Below, piece after piece: positions 8,169-17,177 of a stretch of DNA of 36,798 bases (the first letter of the stretch is position 1; each line of letters opens with the position of its first letter). The DNA comes from Gracilariopsis chorda (lineage: Eukaryota > Rhodophyta > Florideophyceae > Gracilariales > Gracilariaceae): assembly GCA_003194525.1 (NCBI GenBank), contig NBIV01000446.1, forward strand, positions 1-36,798. The letters are read 5' to 3'. Position numbers and translations under genes: made by a program. Under the pieces are notes generated by a model. That model ran no database searches. It saw only the letters and a program-made list of their open reading frames with translations, and was not told the DNA's origin.

Positions 8169-9377
8169 ATGTCAAATAAGAGAGATAGCACAGGTTTAAA
8201 CGGGGCCAATCCCCATGTTGTTTCGAAGAAACCAAGGCTTGCAGATAAGGACTCGAGCAATGATGTTCACATATGTGAAGAACAAGAGCCAGCATTGGTG
8301 TCTTCAAAACTTCCCTCTACTAATTCAATGCCACGTTGTATAACATCTCGTGTGGAATCGACGGGAACAACAGGATCGTCTGTTCTGCCCGACAAGCTTG
8401 GGCAATCTCCGCCAATGCTAAAAACATCATGTAAGCATGGCATTTTCCTTCCCGGAGACTGCAAAAAAGAATACAACATTTCTGAGCTTAAGATGCCAGA
8501 GAAACTAGCGAAGCAGTATTCCCTTTCACTGATTTCATTTGAGCGGGAAATTGTAAAAGGGGTAGAGCGGAACGAGAGCATTCTGGTTGCAGCACACACG
8601 AACGTATTGAAGGCAGCGATAACGGAATACGATGGCACGAAGAGACAACCAAAGGGTAAGGTATACGTCGCCAATCAAAGCCCTCAGCAATCAAAAATAT
8701 CGAGAACTTGAAGCAGAATTTAGTGATGTTAGATTGATGACCGGGGATGCAACGATAACAAGAATACCTCTTGTCTTGCAATGACTACCAAAACTCTCAG
8801 AAGCATGCTCTACAGAGTAATTTAAGTTTTACGTGAGGTCTCTTGAGTTATTTTTGATGCAGTTCACTATATGCGGGACAAAAAAAGAGGGGTCATGTGG
8901 GAGGAATCAATCATCCTTGTTCCGCAAACTGTCAGATTTGTACTCCTGAGCGCTACGATTCCAAACGCACGTGAATACTCGGAATAGATTGGCCATTTGA
9001 ATATCAAACGAACATAGCGCGAGCATCTCAAAATGCAGTAGCATCTCTGCACGACGAGGATCAGGATTTGCTCCAGACAACACCCATTTTTCAACTGCTG
9101 GATCTCGGAATTGACATCCAATCTATTTCAGTAAGGGCTATTGAAATGTCTTTTCGCGACAGAGACTTTTGAGATGGGACTAAACGTGCCAGCCAAAACA
9201 GTGCTGTTTACCAGTATCAGGCCGCTTGACGGGTTACAGTTCAGAAAGCCTGCCGGAGGCGAATACATGCAAATGAGTGGCCGGGTCGATCGTCGAGGTA
9301 TTGATAAAGAGGAATCAGCAGTGCATTGTCCAAGGTTGGAAGAAGAGACCATTGCCGAAGTGGTAGTGTACAGGTGA
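8169..9377 (+). pseudogene. MTR4/SKI2-type RNA helicase relic, unit 1
   Basis: MTR4 is the nuclear exosome helicase. The N-terminus has a basic SKKPRL, then CKHGIFLPG, KLAKQYSLSLISFEREIV and NESILVAAHT, as before the Walker A loop. The GKT of that loop is gone (NVLKAA). A frame change then gives [20 protein letters not shown] and [11 protein letters not shown] (8662-8760); another gives [12 protein letters not shown]. The Walker B box is [12 protein letters not shown] (8856-8867), DEVH having lost its catalytic Glu. [12 protein letters not shown] follows with a TAG stop (8985-8987). About 120 residues are then missing before NAVASLHDEDQDLLQ. A second short deletion precedes [20 protein letters not shown], and motif VI is [10 protein letters not shown] instead of QMSGRAGRRG. 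The start at ATG 8169 fits the family N-terminus. Family identity is certain; the gene is dead. Confidence 0.92.
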
Positions 9378-9590
9378 GGTGCAAGCCGGGCAGCAAAGCT
9401 ATCATTGACATTGTTGAGGACAATGGATCGTGTCCCATACACTGTGACGCTACCCAACGTGTAATACATGCAAACATGCGTCGCTGCCTGTAATATATTG
9501 TTTCGAGAAAATGAATTTACGTGCACCTTTTTTCGCTGAACTAATGATTATGTATAGCGCTTTATATCCAGCAATAGAGATTGTTCCTGT

Positions 9591-9779
9591 TTGAAGTGCG
9601 TGACCAACTGTCGCGTGACCATCCCATTCCAAAGATTTCATCAATTCGGTAGGGCCACTGCGGCCAATGAGCTTGTTGCCGGGCGAGTCGCCGCAGAATT
9701 TCACGACTTATACGGCCGAGTGTTCGAGGCAAAGATAGTTGTGCCGCATTCGGAATGGGTGCCTCCGTCATGTAGCAAT
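9591..9779 (+). pseudogene. Possible distal MTR4 fragment (GRVA segment), unit 1
   Basis: The plus frame reads FQRFHQFGRATAANELVAGR then VAAEFHD, resembling the MTR4/SKI2 segment beyond the helicase core, R-x-LG-x-A-(S/T)-x-x-x-V-x-x-KGRVACEIS. It lies 0.2 kb downstream of the helicase relic on the same strand, consistent with a large deletion of the arch region. The match is short, so this is tentative. The frame runs on without a break into the start of the RRM relic, so two unrelated fragments may be fused here. Confidence 0.45.
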
Positions 9780-10158
9780 GCCTGGCGTGCCACAAAGAAA
9801 TTCTTCATCGTAGTTTACCCACCACATGTCGCGAAGCAGACGTTTCGATCTGCATGCCCACTTTACTCGCTTCGGTGATATCGCAGAATGTCAGGTCATG
9901 TACGACCATCAGACTGATAACTGGAGGGGGTTTGGCTTTGTCACGTTTACATCCGAACTAACATTCCACAAAGTGGTGGATGTAGACCACGAAATCATGC
10001 ATAAACACGTCAACGTAAAGCGTGCGGAGCCGAAACAAGCGCTTGACGCAAGTCTTGGACGCGAGACAGCAGCTGCTCTACTGCCCTTTTCTTCTACTCA
10101 TTCATCCACCTCTTCATTACATGTATCCTCTCAAAAGCAACAGAGTCATATGTCATGA
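9780..10158 (+). pseudogene. RRM (RNA-binding) protein relic, unit 1
   Basis: An RRM of the hnRNP/Musashi/DAZAP type is split over two frames. The first supplies RATKKFFIVVYPPHVAKQTF, with the RNP2-like beta strand. A shift near 9850 leads to the second: HFTRFGDIAECQVMYDHQTD, then the RNP1 octamer RGFGFVTF (9925-9948), then HEIMHKHVNVKRAEPK, which matches the family's final strand (x-V-x-VKRA-x-PK). After the domain comes a Ser/Thr/Gln-rich tail to the stop at 10156-10158. The family binds mRNA and acts in splicing or translation control. RNP2 is altered (the family has K-x-F-VGGLP). The shift is shared with unit 2, so it is ancestral. Confidence 0.88.
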
Positions 10159-11393
10159 AGTTCGTAGAATTTGGAATCAAATTTTGCTGCTTCTATCCCG
10201 TATGGGTCCTAAGCATTCGCGATTCCAAATACATCTTCTATCCCGCATGCTATTTCGCCTCTTGCTCACACAACTTTCCAATGGATTTCGCCTTGCTTTG
10301 GCGTCCTGTCATGGAAGGCGGGCTCCAGCTGGACCTCTGTTCAAGCCTTCTCGTGTTGCGGTTCTGGCAAGCTGTCAATTCGTTATCACGTCAGTCAAGT
10401 GCCGTTCTAAGTCGGACAACGTCCCAAACATCTCAAGCTGGTATGAGATTCTTCACACTAGGAATTTCGTACTCTCCAGACCTGCTCAATGCCCATACGA
10501 CGAGGTTTACGCAGTTTCCGCTCCACTCAACCCTCCTGCACTTAATCTTACCAACTTCATACCTAGCACAAGAACAGAACGAAAGTTTCATCCATACTCA
10601 TCTATGGAACGATTTGAGGGTTCGAATCGGTAATTATACCGTGCAGTGTATATTTCCTTTTTCAGCCTCGGGACTCAGTGCCCTCTTTTCGGCTGCACAG
10701 AGTTTTGTTGGGCGGGATCACTCTCTTCAATTCTTCTCGTACTTTTGTTCTTTCTATAGAAACATACTATGTTATAACTTGTAGTTAGTGCAGCGGTTTG
10801 TGTGAAGTGGCGATGTAGTTTGGAAATTTTTGCAGCTTTGGTACATTAGCGAGATCAGGTGCCTTTCGTAAACAATTTTTGCTCCGTACCTGTCATCATG
10901 TTCAGCAAGAACAAATTGTACATCTTAAGTGAAGTCTAGCACAACTATGATAGAAGCATGGGACCGGTGGAAAGCAAATTGAGAAACAACGTGAGGGAGG
11001 TTGAGGAGTCTAACATAACTTCTGCCACAGCAATACGCAGCTGTTCGTTTTTGCAATGTGCGTTCAATGACTCCCAGTACTTTTGAGGTTACGAAAAGAT
11101 CGGGTTCCAATACTACGGATGCACCAACTAGAAAGACAGAAATGCGGGATCACCCTCTTTCCCTTTACGAATCGTGAAAGAGACAGCTACCGCTCTCAGT
11201 AAAATGCAGCGTGGCATGGAGCTGCAATGAGGATATCGGATTTGCAGCTTCTACCCCTCTGTGCGTAAATTTGTTCACAAACCCCAAATCATAACAATAT
11301 TAGTAAGAGTGATGATCGAGTACGAGAACAAACTATTATTAAACCAGGCTTACAATACAACAAAGTCCTCAAAAGCTTCAAACCCCTTCAAAG
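10159..11393. other. No recognisable gene; possible short introns, unit 1
   Basis: Plus frames of about 200 codons (10022-10633 and 10155-10784) are open, but they shift between units and may be 3' sequence of the RRM gene. A possible 36-nt intron (10630-10665, GTAATT to TATTTCCTTTTTCAG) ends the first of them. On the minus strand, TTTCTGTCTTTCTAG near 11135-11121 resembles a 3' splice site. It is followed by a 61-codon frame (11110-10925; PDLFVTSKVLGVIERTLQKR) of protein-like composition that I cannot assign. An ORF at 11261-11491 on the plus strand is probably chance. Confidence 0.4.
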
Positions 11394-11731
11394 CTATGAG
11401 GAGAACCCATCCTTATGTCGTTGATTTAGCGCGTCAGCAGCGGCTAACATATCATATGCATCGTCGGCCATTTTTTCTGCTCGTCAGGTAGTTCTTTCCA
11501 TGTTTTTTCCGTGTTCATGAATACGGACATGAGTTTCTGAGAACAGATCCTACGCACTCTGTACAGTTCTTGCCTTTTACTTGACGTGAGAAGACTCCGA
11601 ATCATTCTTAGAGTTCGCCGCGCTGAAACTGAAAGCAGCGGCTGCGACATAACAAACGATGTATCGAAAAGCCTTGAAGGAGGAAGCGACACCAGCCTCA
11701 AAGACAGCCTAATCCTTCTTTCTCTTCGCAT
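11394..11731 (-). pseudogene. Unassigned ORF, weak HMG-box-like end, unit 1
   Basis: A 95-codon frame (11731-11444) ends SVFMNTEKTWKELPDEQKKW. A shift of frame at that point gives a second ending, MADDAYDMLAAADALNQRHK, to a stop at 11394-11396. WKELPDEQKKW followed by an Ala-rich helix is weakly like helices 2 and 3 of an HMG box (WKELS-x-EEK-x-x-Y), but the first helix is missing, so this is a guess. It directly follows gene C on the same strand and overlaps its end by 23 bases, so it may be a downstream exon of gene C. Confidence 0.3.
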
Positions 11732-12619
11732 GAGTGGGTTTGATATATCGCAGATGCGCTAACAATTCTTCCAAGTTACCGGTTGGACCAGGAATGTTAT
11801 ATTCCGCGACAGGAGAACAAACCAATAGAGCACCAGGCTCCGGGACCTTTCCCTTCGGTTGTTTGGCGGGACTCTTCACTTCATGCCCCTTATCAAAAGA
11901 GTTTCGATGCGCAGCTTCCTTCGTACGAGTACATGGTGTGGGCATGTTCGGAGTATCTGCCAGAATGGGTGAGAGTAGTGAAAGATTGGAGGCGATCTCA
12001 AGCTGTTCATCCGCGGAAGCGCGTTCTGGCTTTCGATTTAAACGTTGATATTCGTGTTTCAGGCCCATTTGCTGTTACACGAGGCGGTAACGTTATTCCT
12101 TTGTGATCCGCAAAAAAGGGCTGCCAAAGACGCTCGCATGGCTTCAATGGCCACCTTTTGATGTTCGGGAGAGCAACCAAGCTCAACATCTGTGATGGGG
12201 GACGTGGGCGGCGATTAAGTCCGAAGCGGGGGTGCAACCGGTCTTGGAGGCGGTTGTGGCGAGTGTGGTTTTGGCCGGTCGGTATCAACATAATCAGAGT
12301 GAGAATCATCTGAACCTTCGGAAGGACCGTATGTAATATGAATGATGTGTTTGTGATGAGCAGAATACTGAACCGGACGCGCTTCAACAATGGGCTCGTC
12401 GTGTGGCTCAGCGTGGTTTGGAGGAACGAGTCGTTTTGTTTCATTGAGAACTGAAGTCATTTGATTCATGATTTGATCCATTTGGCTGCGAAGGCGGTCC
12501 CTCCTTTGCAAGGCGTTGGGATTTGAAGGGTCTATAGCAAGCATGTCACATTTGAGATTTTCCCATTGTTGACGAAGATGTTCGCAACGCTCGAAAGCGG
12601 CATTGACGGCGTCGGACAT
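11709..12619 (-). CDS. Gene C: coiled-coil protein of unknown function, frame interrupted, unit 1
   Basis: Start at ATG 12619 (context GTCGCCATGT). The first about 65 residues look like an amphipathic helix or coiled coil (FERCEHLRQQWENLKCDMLA, DRLRSQMDQIMNQMTSVL). An acidic and Pro-rich linker follows (SEGSDDSHSDYVDTDRPKP), ending at a TAA near 12215. A different frame then gives EHQKVAI, and unit 2 shows DVELGCSPEHQKVAIEAMRA. A third frame, 12068-11709, ends with YNIPGPTGNLEELLAHLRYI and a basic KRKKD tail. The three pieces have one protein-like character and are collinear. They are either exons, with TCACACAG near 12190 a possible acceptor, or one frameshifted gene. One base fewer in the C5 run at 12228-12232 would join pieces 1 and 2. 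No family recognised. Confidence 0.45.
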
Positions 12620-12935
12620 GGCGACGACGGTAAGTTGCGTTTGGTGTGGAGAGAGGGGGCAGGAGGGAGAAAAAAGGAAGAGGGAGTGCGCTTGTAGAGT
12701 GACGAGAACAGAAGTGAAGGTCAGTTCCAGAAAGCGGTTCCGGGTCGCGCGGACGAGGTTGCTGTGCTAGCGCGCTCGTCAGCTGTGCATCTTCTTCCAT
12801 ACAACGCGCGTGTGACGTGGCCTGAGGTGCGGTGCAGGCTACTGTTGCGATGCCACCACGTTTCCCGCCACGTGGACAGGTGGGCGCGGTTGCACAACAA
12901 AATCTCAGCACGTCGCGCTCAACAAAAGAATCTTC

Positions 12936-13300
12936 TTGGAAGATGCATCGAACGCGCAGCTCACCAGCAGCACGCCGTCCGCTGCGCTAGCATCACCACC
13001 GCCGTCTTCACCTTTACCTACCCAGAGCGTCATGGGCAAATCTGAATTCGGTGACCCTCCGTGTCTCTATTCCTCGCCACACCCTCAGCCTGATGAGGCA
13101 CAGACGGAGTTCTACTCCGCGCTCGCCGCCTTCCTTACCGCCGTCTTCACAACCGCCTGTGCCACCGCCCTCTCCCTCGAAATGCGCTGTAGCCACACTT
13201 GCACAAGAGCGACCCTAGTCCCTCCCGCAATATGCGCACTGGGCCGCGACCGAATCGTCATCGATCCGGATCCGACAACACGTCAACAAGTGAACTAAAT
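12936..13300 (+). CDS. Gene D: Ser/Pro-rich ORF, unknown, unit 1
   Basis: A 120-codon plus frame (AQLTSSTPSAALASPPPSSP, then MGKSEFGDPPCLYSSP) lies head to head with gene C, about 0.3 kb from its start. Composition is low complexity and codon bias is C-rich, so it may be only an open frame in skewed sequence. It could also be the 5' part of the gene whose 3' part is the PGM2 relic just downstream, but its frame ends at 13298 and no splice site stands out. Confidence 0.3.
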
Positions 13301-13337
13301 GCTCTCCCACTGCCTATGCTCCCCCGCGGAGCCATCC

Positions 13338-14839
13338 CGTCTGCCCGTCGCCCTCGACCAAACCCACCGTCTTCGATTTGGTACAGAGGGCTTACACGCA
13401 GCCGTCGGGCCGTCTCAATTGTCTAGTCCTTTCTGCGGCGCAGGCGCTGGCAAGGATCTCCAATCCTATTTCGCGCGTCTTCGTCGTCAGTCATGACACC
13501 AAAACGGATTCCACAAAGTTTGCGGTGCTCATTGCAGACGTTTTTAGGATCCATGGAGCGCAAAAACAGCTTTTCTCCAGACCGTTTCCCACCCCATGTG
13601 TCGCCTTGGCAGTACGAAGCCTTCAAGCTGCGCTGGGTTTGTGCGTTACAGCCAGTCATAACCCGTCACAGGACAACTGGCTCAAAGTTTTCTGGAGCGA
13701 CGGCATTCAAATTCGACCTGATGTGTAGAGAAACCTGTCAAACTCTGCTCACGCCCTTGAAAAACAAGTATGCCATATCTGACCATGATCTACCACCAGT
13801 ACCAGATCCCCATCACCAAATTACTGAACAGTACTTTTCGGCGGTTACCACTGCTTTATATAAGCTTCTGCTTGATGTCAGTCCTCCACGCATGGTATAA
13901 ACCGCTTGACACGGCATCGGCACCTCGTTAATCGCCGAAATCTTTCGACGCTTTCAACTTCCACGTTCGCACCGGTTGAGGAACAATGTACACCAGACCC
14001 AGCCTTCCCAACGCTACCGTTTCCCAATCCAGAGGAAAAAGATGCTCTGGACCTTGGCGTTGAAACTTGAAAACGATGCAATGCTCCAATTGTGGTTGCG
14101 AATGATCCTGATGCCGGTCTCTAGGGGCTGCCAAAATTTCAGCCCATGGGGCGCTGTGTATATTCACCGGTTATGAAATCGCACTGTTGCTGGCTGATCA
14201 CTTGACCAAACACATAAACGATGATCTTACGCAATGTGCTGTCGTTGCCAGAACAGCTTCTTTCAATGTTCTCGCCTCTATAGGCAAAACGAAAGGTTTC
14301 GTCTTCAGGGAAGCATTCACGGGACTCACGTAGATCAACAAGGTAACCTTGGACCTTGAAGAAGAGAGAAAGATGCCCATTTTGGCCAATGAAGAAGCAT
14401 TCGGGTATAATATCACAAGAAACATCGTTTGTGATAAAGACAGTTTTTTGCTGTGGCCATGATGGCCCAGCTGATAGCCATTATATACGAAAAGGAGAAT
14501 GCGATAGGCGAGCGCATACAAGAGTTGCTTATGGAGTACGGTATTAATTTGTCCAGCAACGGTTATTACCGCTTGACTGACTCTTGAACTAAGGCATCAG
14601 AAATATTCGACTCGGCCAGGGAAAATGGACTACCCAGTAAACTCTGCAGTGCTGTAGTGAATTCTGTCCGGGATCTGACGTATGGAAGGGAGACAGCTGA
14701 ACCAAGTAGCAAAGCTCTCCTACCAGCAGATACCTCTTCACAATCCTTGAATTTTAGGTGCTCGAAGAAAAACAGCGATGACGAAGATTGTACTCTCATT
14801 ATTCATTTGCGCGGAAGCGGCACTGGTAAGTTCACTTAG
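13338..14839 (+). pseudogene. Phosphoglucomutase-2/phosphopentomutase-type (alpha-D-phosphohexomutase) relic, unit 1
   Basis: The enzyme moves phosphate between C1 and C6 of hexoses (or C1 and C5 of pentoses). Landmarks in order: LRFGTEGLHAAVGP (start domain); VFVVSHDTKTDSTKFAVLIA; the active-site loop TASHNPSQDN with its phosphoserine (13648-13677); then a stop. In another frame follow EEQCTPDPAFPTLPFPNPEE and the metal-binding loop NDPDAG (14101-14115; family DPDADR, third Asp lost). In further frames come IFTGYEIALLLADHLT, GFVFREAFTGLT, ANEEAFGYNI, MAQLIAIIYEKENAIGERIQ, SVRDLTYGRE and a C-terminal phosphate-binding loop (LRGSGTG; family RTSGTEPK). The relic covers most of the family length. 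An extra base near 13470 separates the first two blocks in this unit only. Confidence 0.93.
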
Positions 14840-15330
14840 ATCTTCACGGGTTTGATTTCAGTGCACCTGGAATTGATCTGGCCAGGACCCCTGCAACGTA
14901 TCATTGTTGAGAAAGGAATGGAAATTTTCTCCCCAGCATAGCGGAAGATGCTGTCAGTAGCTTTTCCTCAAGCGGAAACTGACGAGACATCACGTGTTTT
15001 GTTGTTTCTCCATCGCACAGAGCCGAAAATCAACACTACACAGAGCTCCGGACTACGAACGAAGAGCACAAAAGTAGATCAGCTGAGCGATTCTTGAATC
15101 ATGCCGTACGAGAGGCGGTACGTCAGGTATTGCGCCCATTAGCAAACCATGTTTTACAAAGATGATAGCAAACCATGTTTTACAAAGATGACCCGTGTTG
15201 GTCAAAATGGATCCGTCAACGAGACGGAGAGAGGCGCACAACAGATGAATGTAAGTAGTTCGCACGTACTGGCATCAACAGTTCACTGTATCAGGGTGTC
15301 GTCGTAGCCAAGTTGAGAAAGGAAGAATCT
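14840..15330. other. No gene recognised; 3' flank of PGM2 relic, unit 1 (unit 2: 32298-32761)
   Basis: The stretch starts with a GTAAGT-to-TTTCAG segment (14826-14861) that could be a 36-nt intron at the end of the PGM2 frame. From about 15030 the two units begin to differ by real substitutions. Minus frames at 15265-15053 are open but altered in unit 2. Confidence 0.4.
15140..15191. repeat. 26-bp perfect tandem duplication, unit 1 only
   Basis: A 26-bp segment beginning TAGCAAACCATG (15140-15165) is repeated at 15166-15191. Unit 2 has it once (near 32598), so the duplication is variant-specific. Confidence 0.95.
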
Positions 15331-16092
15331 TTACTCAGTGGTTGTCAACTCCCCTATTTCTGCCAGCTTCTTTATCAGGCTTGTGAGCTGTGAATTAAAC
15401 TCATCAGCAGATGTCCTAATCTTTGCAAAAACCGTTGGAGGTGCATTGTCTGCAAACCCAGTGGCACTCATCCTCTTTCCTAGGCAGTTGGAGTTTTTAC
15501 ATTGACAGACTGCTTTTCAATCCTCTTCAATTCCTTTTCAAAATCGATCATATCAGGCATGGGTATGACGCCCCCGAGATTGTTGCAATGTAAAAATGAA
15601 GGGCATTGCCGCCGAAATCTGTTTCAGTAGCGGATCCTCCCACACCGTCAATGAGTTTAATCGTCAGTTTCTCAGAATTATATTTGGTCAGAAAAGTAGC
15701 ATCCCCTTCTTGGCATGTACATCCGACGCTGGGACGGCGTCAGTTCGAATTGAGAGATAAAATTGTCGACCATGGTCCACTTGATACTCTGCTCTAGCAT
15801 TTCGTATGTAGCGAAACAGAAATTGCATTCTTTCAAAGCGCTCTATAGCCTCTTGCTCAATGCTTCCGCCAGGTGGACATTACGCAATAATTAGTGCCTG
15901 CTTTGGGCTGCCTTCTCACGTGAAGCGATGCCAGATTTCGTTTGTGACATGTAGCATCAACGGATGTACAAAACTAAGACATGTATCCATTACGTAGTGT
16001 TGTTCAGTGCTGGGGTACAGCCCAACAGCGGAAGAGGGCAGAAAAGAAACGGTAGATGGAGGAATGCACTCGTACTGGGATTTAGTGGACAA
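15331..16092 (-). pseudogene. Valyl-tRNA synthetase C-terminal relic, unit 1
   Basis: ValRS charges tRNA-Val. The relic covers the anticodon-binding domain and C-terminal coiled coil. In minus-strand order: EQHYVMDTCLSFVHPLMLHV, then TNEIWHRFT (family LHPFMPFVTEELWQR), ALIIA (family APWP region), GGSIEQEAIERFERMQFLFR, YIRNARAEYQVDHGRQF (family AIRNIRAEYNV), a stretch with stops, PMPDMIDFEKELKRIEKQ (family PLAGLIDVEKEIARLEKQL), FADNAPPTVFAKIRTSADEF (family F-V-x-KAPAEVVAK-x-R) and KKLAEIG, ending at 15331-15333. The catalytic Rossmann domain is absent. There are at least three frame changes and stops, one of them (TGA after HRFT) absent in unit 2. The two collinear ends make the family identity firm. 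Confidence 0.88.
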
Positions 16093-17177
16093 GAAGGAGA
16101 TGTTAGATTACAAAAAGGGTTAAACGGCGTTATGTGGTGAGTTAGTGCATGGAAATCGAAACTTTGTACAGTTTGGAGAACTTACAATCATCTTTCTTAA
16201 GCTCTGACTGGAACTCATCCTCACAAAGGGAGGAAGTGAACCATCCACTGAAGGCAGACAATTGCTTGCAAGGAACTTTGAGCAAAACATGTCAGTTAAA
16301 TCTCTTCGTTGACGTTGTGGATACCGTATTAAGAGTGAACCTTTAACTTTTTGGATTTGTGAGTAGTGCTGCACGTGGTGCGTGAGGGTGATGGAATTAG
16401 ATTTTAGAGTAGGCAACGAGTACATCGGACGACAAACTTGTGACATGGACGTAAACTTTGGGTGAACATGCGCAGCACATGGTGTGATGTGGGCGGTTAG
16501 TTTGGTAGCGCAAACTGCACGGAAGAGTCTTACAAGGGTGAAGCGCGAGAGACGTTCGAGCGCGGACTAACAGCGTCGACTTGTGCTTGAGAGCTAGACA
16601 GCTGCAACATGAAGCGATACCGTCCCACTTGGCACGACAGCAGGCTGAAATTCTGCCTACAAAAGCGGGCTGGGGAGGCAAAAGCGGTTGGAAGCAAATT
16701 CACAACTCGCGGCGCGGTCTCTAGGAGGGACGGAAATGAGACTGTATGTGCAAGCAGTGCGCGGTACGCTGCTGCGTACAAGGGTAGCGCTTATGTATTT
16801 GATAATTTGTATGGCACACAAGCTGTGATGCAATGGCTAAAGGGTTAGACGTCTACCTTTCGTCGCCGGAGAGGGCAACTGCGGACAAGCGCTGTAATCC
16901 GCCGTGACGGCCTGTGACCGCCGCGGCGCTGAAGCGCCAATGAGAGGCGCGCATGGCGGCCGCATCGCACTCGCGTCACGACGCGCCGCGCACATGCGCA
17001 CATGCGCAGCCGGCGAGCAGCGACCGCAGCAACGCAGCGACCGCAGCAACAGAGCAGCCCTTCACAGGTGCTCGCCATCGCAGATATCCAAAGCTTCATG
17101 CTCAGCCCCAAAAATCAACACCCAAAAATGAAAAGTACCCAAACAACCTCCCGCTTCCGCCCCTTTGAGCGCAGCTG
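16093..17177. other. No recognisable gene; GC-rich 3' flank of gene A, unit 1
   Basis: A minus frame at 16446-16120 (108 codons) lies upstream of the ValRS relic. A GTAAGT near 16189 and an acceptor AAATCCCAG near 16083 could remove about 105 nt and join it in phase to the relic, but its sequence is not like ValRS. A plus frame at 16609-16848 is open here and replaced by another in unit 2. Sequence from about 16850 to 17060 is GC-rich, with CGCACATGCGCACATGCGCA and a doubled GCGACCGCAGCAAC. Confidence 0.4.

Noticed and set aside
8267..8674. 135-codon minus-strand ORF, identical in both units
   Set aside because: It is the antisense shadow of the MTR4 relic, whose plus-strand frame has clear family motifs.
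10615..10632. GGTTCGAATCGG, similar to a tRNA T-loop
   Set aside because: The flanking bases do not pair as a T-stem, and no acceptor or anticodon arm can be built upstream.
12618..12636. Plus-strand ATG followed closely by GTAAGT, considered as a tiny first exon opposite gene C
   Set aside because: It overlaps the gene C start through a CATG palindrome, and no acceptor with a matching exon could be found.
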